In this document: in pieces, positions 18,901-26,564 of the stretch
Position numbering within the stretch: the first letter of the stretch is position 1
How the letters are laid out: the number at the start of each line of letters is the position of its first letter
Assembly: GCA_001769805.1 (NCBI GenBank)
Contig: MEPO01000019.1
Span: forward strand, 1 to 37,092
Direction of reading: 5' to 3'
Length of the DNA stretch: 37,092 nucleotides
Source: Bdellovibrionales bacterium GWA1_52_35
GTDB lineage: Bacteria > Bdellovibrionota > UBA1018
The notes under the pieces: model-generated
The model's database searches: none
Seen by the model: the letters and a program-made list of their open reading frames with translations, nothing else
What the model was told of the DNA's origin: nothing
Program-made: the position numbers and the translations under genes

Positions 18901-19230
18901 ACGAACGCGAATAAGTTTCTATCAGCCCGAAGCAATACGGTAAGCAATGCCGCGATCACAAGTAGTGTACCCGCAAACACGGCATTAAAAGCCCTGGTCA
19001 GCTTTGACGGCGGCACTACCTGGAAAAAGCATAACAGTTCCACTTGGGTTGATGCCGCAGGCGGCGTGAGTACGATCGGCACGACGGGCAATACCATGGC
19101 TGAACTCATTGCTGGATTGAACGGCTACACCTTTGGAGCAAGTGAACCCACGGTTGATTTCGCGTTCGGACTCGAAAGTGATAGCTGCAGCGCCACACCG
19201 AGTGTGACGGAGCTGAGGTTTGATTATTGA
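15952..19230 (+). CDS. Glycine-rich modular secreted protein 1 (three modules)
   Basis: A 1092-residue exported protein. The signal peptide ends in the motif SAENAQA before DACP, shared by all three paralogues. Module 1 (about 25-265), module 2 (about 271-568) and module 3 (about 574-875) each have four parts: a Cys-pair cap with C...DNGC, a strand-rich run with N-G-S and T-I-T steps, a glycine-rich core (GGGAGGSIWI), and a closing GGGGGRIAIY block. Regular short strands alternating with Gly/Asn turns suggest a beta-solenoid (inference). A C-terminal domain (about 878-1092) contains a W-T-S-W / NRYLQYRATLS beta-sandwich-like part and a part with FDGGTTWKKHNSS, ending ELRFDY. GGAG lies six bases before the ATG. 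Its TGA stop shares a base with the next ATG. No known function; probably a cell-surface or matrix component. Confidence 0.85.
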   Translation: MKYVCSLLLIAGLLSAENAQADACPWVGASVTVNSQSLAAGDYDCSTQDITIAGGQTLTVLGNTGSTNGTGVLIRAASMTINGSINGDGTGFLGGTGGCGNEAGGGPGAGIIYGTGAGHGGDGAPSNQSATYGAAYGSLTQPTELGSGGAGYCGGAGGNGGGAIKLIVPGTLVVNGSISANGISAVAFYTGGGAGGSIWIEAGTFSGSGPISAKGGGGQAGGSGGGGGGRIAIYFTEKTYTGNVSVVALSGGAATGKAGTVYQKSNGNLFCDSPGTYSLTDVEVGALNGLTVDNGCNLTITGNLSVAGNITVGPSAAAILKLTGTITATDVTINNGSTVSIHSDLTANLLSVQGNSTLIPVGNTGSTNGTGSLLNVTTVTIATGSSIDGTGKGFSGGSAGVCAGETGCGPGGGPPYGVGGGHGGKGTRSGNIPANGATYGSITQPVELGSGGAGYTTFVGGHGGGAVKITATTLTVNGSILMNGGNSNGYYAGGGAGGSIWINVGTLAGSGNIFAKGGTGDGGGAGGGGGGRIAIYYISKSFSGSVNVTGQTVAGSYGPGESGTVFEKSNGSVSCLVAGAVTYSSADLGTVNNLSVDNGCDLTITGNLVVSGPISIGASVPSFLKLTGTVTATDVTVNNASTLTLYSDLTGNVLSILGNSTLVPIGNTSSINGTGSILNMASVDIAAGSSINGNGRGFVGGGAGVCADVVGCGPGGGPVYGTGAGHGGNGARSSQSASYGGSYGSLTQPVELGSGGASYSTFVGGAGGGAIKLVVVNTLTLNGSISMDGTTGNNSYTGGGAGGSIWIDAGTFAGAGTGVLSVRGGAGEASSGGSGGGGGGRIALYYFNKTFSGSVVYTGTAGGYAAGDIGTLYEAQVGKYISQTIDFGSSVLSYQTLAYSVNTPGTSNISVEARSGNTSSPDGTWTSWTTFASGDSLAAFTGNRYLQYRATLSTSDANKPSLDSITINAPACYSTGSYYYVKTTNANKFLSARSNTVSNAAITSSVPANTALKALVSFDGGTTWKKHNSSTWVDAAGGVSTIGTTGNTMAELIAGLNGYTFGASEPTVDFAFGLESDSCSATPSVTELRFDY
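18590..19227 (+). repeat. Shared C-terminal domain, copy 1
   Basis: Coding copy of the ~215-residue domain common to the three glycine-rich proteins. From about 18738 to the stop the DNA is nearly the same as 21975-22463 and 24373-24861, much closer than the module regions. Confidence 0.85.
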
Positions 19231-22200
19231 TGAAGACTTTAATCACGTTCATCACTCTTGCCATTCTCTCGGGCGCTGAAAACGCGCAGGCAGCGGCGTG
19301 CCCGAGTGGAGGAGATCAAACAATTTCCGTCTCGTGTACTCTTGCACCGGGTACATATTCTTATGGTGATTTAATTATCAGCAGTCCAGCTATCATATCT
19401 ACAAGTGGTGCCGTTGTAATCAATACGACAAACGTGACGATCAGTAGCGGGGCTACTCTGAGCGCTGTGGGTTCAGGTAATGCCGCCGGTGCGGGTACAG
19501 GTGCAGGATCAACTTCTACCAGCGGCGGTGGTGGTGGATACGGTGGTGCAGGAGGAAATGGGAATGGTGGAGTCGGAGGTGCTGCCTATATCTTACCGGG
19601 TACTTTAATTGCCCCAACCGCGCTCGGGTCTGGCGGTGGGGGTGGCAGCGGCGGAGCTGGAGCTGCGGGCGGCGGCGCGATCAAAATTACGGCATCAGGC
19701 GGGATAACGATAGACGGGACGATTGATGCTGGCGGTGCAAATTCAGCTGACTCTGGCGGCGGCGGTACGGGCGGCGGCGGCTCTGGTGGTTCAATTTGGA
19801 TTACGGCGGCTACACTCGAAGGAAGCGGAGCGATTCAAGCGAATGGTGGCTTGGCAGGAATATACACTCCCGGAGGCCCCTATCGCGGCGGCGGCGGGGC
19901 CGGTGGGCGAATTTCTTTAAATTCAACAAACAATACTTTTGCCGGGACAGTGAGTGTTGCCGGTGGCCTGGGACTATCGGATGGAAATATTGGTTCGATC
20001 TATGTTGATGGCAGTTTTACCTGTTCAGGGGAGGGATCTGTAACCTACCCGAGTGCTGACTTGGCTGATATTTCAAATCTCGTAATTGATAACGGCTGTA
20101 ATTTTTCAATTACCGGCGCGCTCAATATTCCCACGCTTACGGCTTCTGTTGGGCCATCTACGGCAGCCACTTTGAATTTTATCAATGCTGCGACAATCAG
20201 CGCCCTTGTCGTCAACAACGGCTCAACTGTCAATGTAAATTCTCAGTTGACTACAGGCACAGATGTTACCCTTTCGGGCGCATCGACGATCAGGACGGCA
20301 TCTGGAGTGGCGGCTGTAATTTCCGTGACAAATATTTATGTAAATTCTGGAAGCAGCCTGAGTGCGACAGGGAAGGGTTTCGCCCCCGGTGGCGGTACCG
20401 GGGCAGGCGTGAGTGGTCAGAGCGGTGGTGGTGCGGGTTACGGTGGTGCGGGAGCTTCGGCAGCAAGTGGTGAAGCTGGGGGTATTGCGTATTTTGCTCC
20501 TGGTACACTGACTGAGCCGACGGCTTTGGGTTCCGGAGGGGGCGCTGGCAGTGGTACCTCAGGAGGCGCGGGAGGCGGGGCGATTAAAATCATAGCCTCT
20601 GGCTTGGTGAGCGTTAGCGGGACCATTGACGCGAATGGTGCAGATTCCAACACGGCTGCGGGTGGTGGTACCGGCGGTGGTGGTTCCGGTGGCTCAATCT
20701 GGATAATATCCTCCGTGCTTGCAGGAAATGGATCGATTCTGGCGAATGGTGGGCTTGCAGGAATATATATTCCAGGAGGCCCCTACCGAGGAGGGGGCGG
20801 TTCTGGCGGTCGAATTGCCTTGGAGTCTACCACGAATAATTTCACTGGTTCAACGAGCGTCCAGGGAGGGGTTGGGTACCTGACTGGCAGTTCGGGATCG
20901 GTTTATAAAAACGGCGAATTCTCGTGCTCTGCAGCGGGATCGGTGACCTACTCCGCCGCAGACTTTCCGTCATTGAACAATTTAGTCGTTGATAATGGTT
21001 GCAGCATGACTATTACTGGTGGTCTGAATTTACCCGGGTTGACGATAACTGTGGGTCCAACTGCAGCATCAACGCTCAGATTCAGTGACTCAGCAACAAT
21101 AAGTTCACTGATCGTCGATAATGGTTCAACTGTTCATGTAAATTCTGCATTAACTACAGGCGGCAACATTACAGTTGCTGGTGTTTCAACGATCAATACC
21201 ACTGCGGGAGTGCCGGCCGCGGTTTCTGTTTCGAATTTCAATTTGAATGCTGGAAGCAAGCTCAGTGGGTTGGGAATGGGGTCTGCGGCTGGAGCTGGTA
21301 CCGGTGCGGGAGCAACCTCCACGAGCGGAGGGGGCGGCGGCTACGGTGGCATAGGTGGCTCTGGAAATGGTGGAACAGGCGGAATTTCATATTTAGAGCC
21401 AGGTACTTTAACCCAACCAATCGCTTTAGGCTCGGGAGGTGGTGCGGGTAGCGGAGGTTCCGGTGCGGCGGGTGGAGGCGCAATCAAAGTGGTGGCCTCG
21501 GGCACTATAACTATCGACGGAACGATCGATACGAACGGCGCCGATTCAGCTTCTTCGGGCGGCGGCGGCACTGGTGGTGGGGGTTCGGGTGGTTCGATTT
21601 GGATAACTGCATCAGTACTCGCTGGAGCTGGAACCATCAAAGCCGATGGGGGTACCGCCGGAATATACACACCAGGAGGCCCCTATCGAGGAGGGGGCGG
21701 CGCAGGAGGACGGATTAGTCTTTCCTATCAGACCAAGACGTTTTCTGGATCGATATCGGTTATGGGCGGGATCGGACTTAATAATGGAGGAACTGGAACC
21801 AGTTCTGCCGCTCAATCTGGAGTTTACCTTTCCAGTGTTTTGGACTTTGGCACCGCTACACTTGCCTACCAGACGCTTTCTTATACGAAAACAACCCCAG
21901 GAACGACGGCAGTTTCTGTCGACGTTCGTACAGGCAACTCCCCCGCTCCTGATGGAACCTGGACCTCGTGGGCGACTTTTGCAAGTGGAGACTCTCTTGC
22001 GGTCTTCACAGGCAACCGCTATCTCCAGTATCGTGCAACCTTAAGCACAAGCGATGCAAACAAACCCACCCTCGATTCCATAACGATCAACGCTCCCGCC
22101 TGTTACAGCACGGGATCGTACTATTACGTTAAAACGACAGCCGCGAACAAATTTCTATCAGCACGAAGCAATACGGTAAGCAATGTCGCTATCACGAGCA

Positions 22201-22466
22201 GCGTACCTGGAAGCACGGCACTTAAAGCCCTTGTCAGTTTTGACGGAGGCACAACCTGGAAAAAACATAACAGCTCCTCTTGGGTTGACGCCGCAGGCGG
22301 TGTGAGCACGATCGGCACGACGGGCAACACGATGGCTGAGCTCATCAGTGGGCTGAACGGCTACACTTTTGGAGCAAGCGAACCTACCGTGGATTTCGCA
22401 TTTGGGCTCGAAAGCGACAGCTGCAGCGCTACGCCGAGTGTCACGGAACTGAGGTTTGATTATTGA
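19230..22466 (+). CDS. Glycine-rich modular secreted protein 2 (three modules)
   Basis: A 1078-residue paralogue of the preceding protein. The start is the ATG at 19230, which overlaps the upstream stop as TGATG, indicating translational reinitiation; a TTG one codon earlier is less likely. The signal peptide is MKTLITFITLAILSGAENAQA. Modules cover about 22-258, 264-558 and 564-860, with Cys-pair caps at FTCSGEG/DNGC and FSCSAAG/DNGC. Its glycine core differs from paralogue 1: it repeats IYTPGGPYRGGGGAGGRI (IYIPGGPYRGGGGSGGRI in module 2) in every module and GTGGGGSGGSIWI. The C-terminal domain (about 864-1078) is almost identical to that of paralogues 1 and 3. Within the protein, modules 1 and 3 are more alike than either is to module 2. 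Function unknown. Confidence 0.85.
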   Translation: MKTLITFITLAILSGAENAQAAACPSGGDQTISVSCTLAPGTYSYGDLIISSPAIISTSGAVVINTTNVTISSGATLSAVGSGNAAGAGTGAGSTSTSGGGGGYGGAGGNGNGGVGGAAYILPGTLIAPTALGSGGGGGSGGAGAAGGGAIKITASGGITIDGTIDAGGANSADSGGGGTGGGGSGGSIWITAATLEGSGAIQANGGLAGIYTPGGPYRGGGGAGGRISLNSTNNTFAGTVSVAGGLGLSDGNIGSIYVDGSFTCSGEGSVTYPSADLADISNLVIDNGCNFSITGALNIPTLTASVGPSTAATLNFINAATISALVVNNGSTVNVNSQLTTGTDVTLSGASTIRTASGVAAVISVTNIYVNSGSSLSATGKGFAPGGGTGAGVSGQSGGGAGYGGAGASAASGEAGGIAYFAPGTLTEPTALGSGGGAGSGTSGGAGGGAIKIIASGLVSVSGTIDANGADSNTAAGGGTGGGGSGGSIWIISSVLAGNGSILANGGLAGIYIPGGPYRGGGGSGGRIALESTTNNFTGSTSVQGGVGYLTGSSGSVYKNGEFSCSAAGSVTYSAADFPSLNNLVVDNGCSMTITGGLNLPGLTITVGPTAASTLRFSDSATISSLIVDNGSTVHVNSALTTGGNITVAGVSTINTTAGVPAAVSVSNFNLNAGSKLSGLGMGSAAGAGTGAGATSTSGGGGGYGGIGGSGNGGTGGISYLEPGTLTQPIALGSGGGAGSGGSGAAGGGAIKVVASGTITIDGTIDTNGADSASSGGGGTGGGGSGGSIWITASVLAGAGTIKADGGTAGIYTPGGPYRGGGGAGGRISLSYQTKTFSGSISVMGGIGLNNGGTGTSSAAQSGVYLSSVLDFGTATLAYQTLSYTKTTPGTTAVSVDVRTGNSPAPDGTWTSWATFASGDSLAVFTGNRYLQYRATLSTSDANKPTLDSITINAPACYSTGSYYYVKTTAANKFLSARSNTVSNVAITSSVPGSTALKALVSFDGGTTWKKHNSSSWVDAAGGVSTIGTTGNTMAELISGLNGYTFGASEPTVDFAFGLESDSCSATPSVTELRFDY
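21820..22463 (+). repeat. Shared C-terminal domain, copy 2
   Basis: Second copy. It differs from copy 1 mainly at third codon positions and a few residues (for example TTAANKF for TTNANKF). Confidence 0.85.
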
Positions 22467-22467
22467 A

Positions 22468-24864
22468 ATGAAAACCCTAATCACATTCATCACCCTTTCT
22501 ATTCTCTTTGGCGCTGAAAACGCGCAGGCGGAGGCATGTCCTTGGGCGGGCGCAAGTGTCACGGTCAATACTCAATCACTTGCCGCCGGTGATTACGATT
22601 GTTCCGCTCAAGACATCACCATCGCGGCTGGGCAGACGCTGACAATGCAAGGGAATACAGGAACAAATACCGGAGTCGTTCTGCGGGCGCAAAATTTGAC
22701 GGTGAATGGGACAATTTCGGCGAATGGGCAAGGTTATCCCGCAGACGGTGGACCTAGTCCAGGAACATGGGGCGGATATTCTTCTTCAGGTGGTGGGCAC
22801 GGCGGTGCAGGCGGACCATCGGGATTACATGGTTACTCGTCTGCGGCGGGTGGTGCCGCTTATGGATCAATAAGCCAGCCTATTACTCTTGGTTCTGGTG
22901 GTGGTAATGCGAACGGAACCCCTGGTGGTGCAGGCGGTGGCGCGATCCGTTTGGTCATCGCTTCTACTCTCGCCCTGAATGGCACCATTAGCGCCGATGG
23001 CAATCCGTCCACCCCGAACTCGAACAATAGTGCTGCAGGTGGTGGAGCCGGTGGTTCCATTTGGATCGCGGTAGATACTATTTCAGGCGGAGGAACCCTG
23101 ACTGCCAGAGGCGGAAATATGAATGACGCCGGAGGATATTACGGTGGAGCCGGCGGCGGCGGCCGAATCGCACTCAGCTGGGTTACAAAAACATTTAGTG
23201 GAACAGTTTCTGCCGCCGGTGGCCTGACAAGTTGGGCGGAGAACAATGGAAGCGCAGGAACCGTTCAGGAAACACCAATGCCGGTAAACGGGGTAATTTT
23301 ACTAAGCAACGGGACGTTTGCCTTTTCGGCTGCGGACCTTGTGGGGGTGACCCGCCTGGAGGCCGTATCCGGAGTCGTTTTGACATTCTCAGAAACAATT
23401 ACTTGGACGGGAGATCTGGTGCTTGGAAGTGCTTCGGCCGTCACGGTGACAATGAATCACCCCTTTTCTGCCCATTCCATTCAGGTCTTGAACGGCTCAA
23501 CAATGAATCTAAAGAAGGGGGTGGCTGCTCTTGGAAATATTGAGGTAACTGGAAGCTCAACGATTCAGTGCATATCGGATTATGTGAACAATACTGGGTG
23601 TGGAATAATTTCTGCCGATAATCTCACTATCGCAAGCGGATCTAAAATATTTGCCAGTGGTCTAGGGTATCCGATGAATGCAGGACCCGGAAAGGGATCG
23701 AACGTCGGAGCTGAGGCCGGATCTGGCGGCGGTCATGGCGGCGTCGGGGGAGCAAGTGGCTTTCATTCATACTCTTCGGCACCTGGGGGAGCCGTCTATG
23801 ATTCGCTTACTGAACCTGTAATTCCGGGTTCTGGTGGTGCAAGCCATTCGGGTACCGCGGGTGGTGCTGGTGGTGGGGCGGTTCGAATCAGCATCAATTC
23901 TACGTTTACGTTAAACGGATCAATTTTGGCAGACGGGCTGAGTTCATCTCTGAGTTCAAATAATCATGCGGCAGGGAGCGGTGCCGGAGGTGCAGTTTGG
24001 ATCAGCGCCAATACGTTTTCAGGCGGTGGCTCCATTTCAGCAAAAGGTGGAAACATGAACGACCCCATCGGCTACTATGGAGGGTCTGGAGGGGGCGGTA
24101 GAATTGCGGTTCATTACCAGTCCAGTACGTTCAGCGGGACGGTAACTGCTGCAAAAGGTGTGACTCCATGGCCTGAGAATGATGGGGCTGATGGAACCGT
24201 GTATATGGCTCGAAATGGGATCTATGTCTCGCCGGTACTCGACTTTTTGTCGAATTCATTATCTTACCAAACCCTGTCTTTTGTAGAAACTACCCCAGGA
24301 ACTACGACAGTCTCTGTCGACCTGCGTGCGGGCAACTCCCCTGCTCCTGACGGAACCTGGACAGCATGGACAAACTTTTCAAGCGGAGACTCTCTTGCGG
24401 CTTTCATAGGCAACCGCTATCTCCAATATCGTGCAACTTTGAGCACAACTGATGCAAACAAACCCTCCCTCGATTCCATCACGATCAACGCGCCAGCCTG
24501 TTACAGCACGGGTTCGTACTATTACGTAAAAACGACGAGTACGAACAAGTTCCAATCAGCACGAAGCAATACGGCAAGCAATGTCGCGATCACAAGTCTT
24601 GTACCCGGAAGTACAGCGCTTAAAGCCCTTGTCAGTTTTGACGGAGGCACGACCTGGAAAAAGCATAACAGCTCCTCCTGGGTTGACGCCGCAGGCGGTG
24701 TGAGCACGATCGGCACGATGGGCAACACGATGGCTGAACTCATCAGTGGGTTGAACGGCTACACCTTTGGAGCAAGCGAACCAACGGTCGATTTTGCGTT
24801 TGGGCTCGAAAGCGACAGCTGCAGCGCTACGCCGAGTGTCACGGAGCTAAGGTTCGACTACTAA
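22468..24864 (+). CDS. Glycine-rich modular secreted protein 3 (two modules)
   Basis: A 798-residue paralogue with only two modules (about 22-268 and 273-582) before the shared C-terminal domain (about 585-798). It begins one base after the previous stop (TGAAATG); the in-frame TTG at 22456 inside the upstream gene is not needed. The signal peptide is MKTLITFITLSILFGAENAQA, nearly the same as in paralogue 2, but its first cap (EACPWAGASVTVN then AAGDYDC) matches paralogue 1, so it looks mosaic. In module 2 the usual C...DNGC pair is lost and a different pair appears at IQCISDYVNNTGC. The glycine cores repeat GGNMND and YYGGAGGGGRIA. Last gene of the apparent operon. No clear hairpin terminator follows in the 74 bases before the MFS gene. 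Confidence 0.85.
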   Translation: MKTLITFITLSILFGAENAQAEACPWAGASVTVNTQSLAAGDYDCSAQDITIAAGQTLTMQGNTGTNTGVVLRAQNLTVNGTISANGQGYPADGGPSPGTWGGYSSSGGGHGGAGGPSGLHGYSSAAGGAAYGSISQPITLGSGGGNANGTPGGAGGGAIRLVIASTLALNGTISADGNPSTPNSNNSAAGGGAGGSIWIAVDTISGGGTLTARGGNMNDAGGYYGGAGGGGRIALSWVTKTFSGTVSAAGGLTSWAENNGSAGTVQETPMPVNGVILLSNGTFAFSAADLVGVTRLEAVSGVVLTFSETITWTGDLVLGSASAVTVTMNHPFSAHSIQVLNGSTMNLKKGVAALGNIEVTGSSTIQCISDYVNNTGCGIISADNLTIASGSKIFASGLGYPMNAGPGKGSNVGAEAGSGGGHGGVGGASGFHSYSSAPGGAVYDSLTEPVIPGSGGASHSGTAGGAGGGAVRISINSTFTLNGSILADGLSSSLSSNNHAAGSGAGGAVWISANTFSGGGSISAKGGNMNDPIGYYGGSGGGGRIAVHYQSSTFSGTVTAAKGVTPWPENDGADGTVYMARNGIYVSPVLDFLSNSLSYQTLSFVETTPGTTTVSVDLRAGNSPAPDGTWTAWTNFSSGDSLAAFIGNRYLQYRATLSTTDANKPSLDSITINAPACYSTGSYYYVKTTSTNKFQSARSNTASNVAITSLVPGSTALKALVSFDGGTTWKKHNSSSWVDAAGGVSTIGTMGNTMAELISGLNGYTFGASEPTVDFAFGLESDSCSATPSVTELRFDY
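24220..24861 (+). repeat. Shared C-terminal domain, copy 3
   Basis: Third copy, closest to copy 2. All three end with the same ESDSCSATPS and ELRFDY sequence. Confidence 0.85.
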
Positions 24865-24938
24865 AAACCTCTCCCCCCTTCGGTTCGAGCCCGATTTCCA
24901 GGTTTGGATTCCGCCCGTTTTCAGGTTATGACTGTGTA

Positions 24939-26504
24939 ATGAGCACAATTGATTTGATCATATATCTTGGCGGCGCAGCGATGGCCGGTTCTTTCGTCTA
25001 TATCCTTTGGACTTATTACAAAGGACTTAAGGACTCACCACGGGAGCTCCTGTTGCTCTTCGTTTCTAAAATTTTGGAATACATCGCCTATGGTTCCGCG
25101 AACCTTGCGTTTGTTCTCTTCCTTTCGTCGGATGTCGGATTGGGAGACATCTCGGCCGGATCTTATATCGGTGTCTGGTCCATGACCATCACACTGACGA
25201 CCATGTTCATCGGCTCGGTAGCTGACGCTATTGGGATAAAAAAGACACTGTTGACCGGAACGATTATCTTGCTCCTGGCGCGCATCGTGATGCCGTTTAC
25301 CACGAATATTTATGTGCTTACGTTATTCAGCTTCCTGCCTCTTGGCGTTGGAATGGCGATGATGACACCGGTCTTGTCCGTTGGTATCAAGAAATTCACC
25401 ACGGCCGGAACGCTTTCCCTGGGCTTCGGGCTTTTTTATACATTAATGAATGTGGGTTGGGCTGGTGGAGCCTGGGTATTTGATTTCATTCGGGGAATTG
25501 TGCTCGAAAAAGGCGGACACGTTCAGCTGCTTGGGTTCAGTCTTTCTGCTTATCAAATGATCTTCTTTGTAGGATTCATCTGCACGGTCGCAAATTTAAT
25601 TATTGTGATGCTCATGCGGGACGGAGTGGATTACCAGACTCGGTCCCCAGTGAGGGTCAAGAAAACAGATCGTTCACTCAAGGCCGGCTTGGCTTCTGTT
25701 AAGAAAGCGGCAGTTGATACCTGGAAGATCATCCGGGTGGTCTTCGCCGAAAAGCCTTTTTGGGTTTTCCTGTTCATGCTCGGGCTGCTGATTTTCGTAC
25801 GCTTTACTTTCTATCATTTCCATTACACCTTCCCAAAATACGGCCTGCGCGTTTTGGGCGAAAAGGTGAAGATTGGTTCCATCTTCGGTGTTCTGAACCC
25901 GGTGATGATTGTTTTCCTGACGCCACTTTTTGCCGCCATGTTCAAGAAGGTTCGTTCCTACATCATGCTCTTGGTTGGGACCACGATTACCTCAGTGTCG
26001 ATCTTTATTGCCACATTGCCAGATAACATTTTTGAACCGCTCATGGGTACCTGGTTCTCAGAATTGATCCTGAGTCGCTGGTTGAATATCGCTCCGGAAG
26101 GTCAGCAGCCGCTGGTGCTTGCTCTTGTCATCATGGTGATGGTCTTTACCGTCGGAGAGGCGATCTGGTCGCCACGCCTGATGCAATTCACGGCTGAAAT
26201 CGCACCCAAAGGCAAAGAAGGATCTTACATCGCACTATCCGCCTTGCCTTTTTTCGCCGCCAAATTTTTTGTGGGTCCTTTGTCCGGTTGGCTGGTGGCA
26301 ACTTATACCCCCGAAGGTGCGACTTCTTATCCGCTTCATTATGTCGTCTGGTTATGGATCGGCGGCATGTCATTGATTTCACCCCTCGGCTTGGTTGTTT
26401 TCCATAAGCTGTTCTCTAAAGCAGAGCACCGGGTGAAAATGGAAACGATCGAAGCGTCCAAGGGCAAAAACCAGAACGAAGAAGACGGCGAACCCACCCG
26501 CTAA
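24939..26504 (+). CDS. MFS-type membrane transporter
   Basis: A 521-residue inner-membrane protein with about 12 hydrophobic segments, in the major facilitator superfamily. Landmarks: an N-terminal extra helix, the cytoplasmic loop 2-3 motif GSVADAIGIKKTLLTG (the G-x-x-x-D-x-x-G-x-R/K-x signature), and a Pro/Gly-rich segment GLFYTLMNVGWAGGAW. A long charged central loop (about 225-260, rich in K and R) divides the two halves, and the C-terminal tail is hydrophilic (KGKNQNEEDGEP). Substrate unknown; the layout is somewhat like POT/peptide or sugar transporters, but no diagnostic motif is visible. The ribosome-binding site is weak. It lies 74 bases after the surface-protein operon on the same strand and may or may not belong to it. 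Confidence 0.85.
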   Translation: MSTIDLIIYLGGAAMAGSFVYILWTYYKGLKDSPRELLLLFVSKILEYIAYGSANLAFVLFLSSDVGLGDISAGSYIGVWSMTITLTTMFIGSVADAIGIKKTLLTGTIILLLARIVMPFTTNIYVLTLFSFLPLGVGMAMMTPVLSVGIKKFTTAGTLSLGFGLFYTLMNVGWAGGAWVFDFIRGIVLEKGGHVQLLGFSLSAYQMIFFVGFICTVANLIIVMLMRDGVDYQTRSPVRVKKTDRSLKAGLASVKKAAVDTWKIIRVVFAEKPFWVFLFMLGLLIFVRFTFYHFHYTFPKYGLRVLGEKVKIGSIFGVLNPVMIVFLTPLFAAMFKKVRSYIMLLVGTTITSVSIFIATLPDNIFEPLMGTWFSELILSRWLNIAPEGQQPLVLALVIMVMVFTVGEAIWSPRLMQFTAEIAPKGKEGSYIALSALPFFAAKFFVGPLSGWLVATYTPEGATSYPLHYVVWLWIGGMSLISPLGLVVFHKLFSKAEHRVKMETIEASKGKNQNEEDGEPTR

Positions 26505-26564
26505 TCTTAAAACGCGTCTGGCGCGCCTTTAGCACCTTGCCTTCTAAAAAAAGGAGGCAGGCGC

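Noticed and set aside
16200..24200. Long antisense and alternate-frame reading frames in the glycine-rich genes
   Set aside because: GC-rich glycine codons leave alternate frames open; products are P/S/A- or H/R-rich with no recognisable domains.
18888..24743. Three similar antisense open frames (about 73 codons) under the shared C-terminal domains
   Set aside because: They repeat because the coding strand repeats; they have no ribosome-binding sites and are shadows of the conserved domain.
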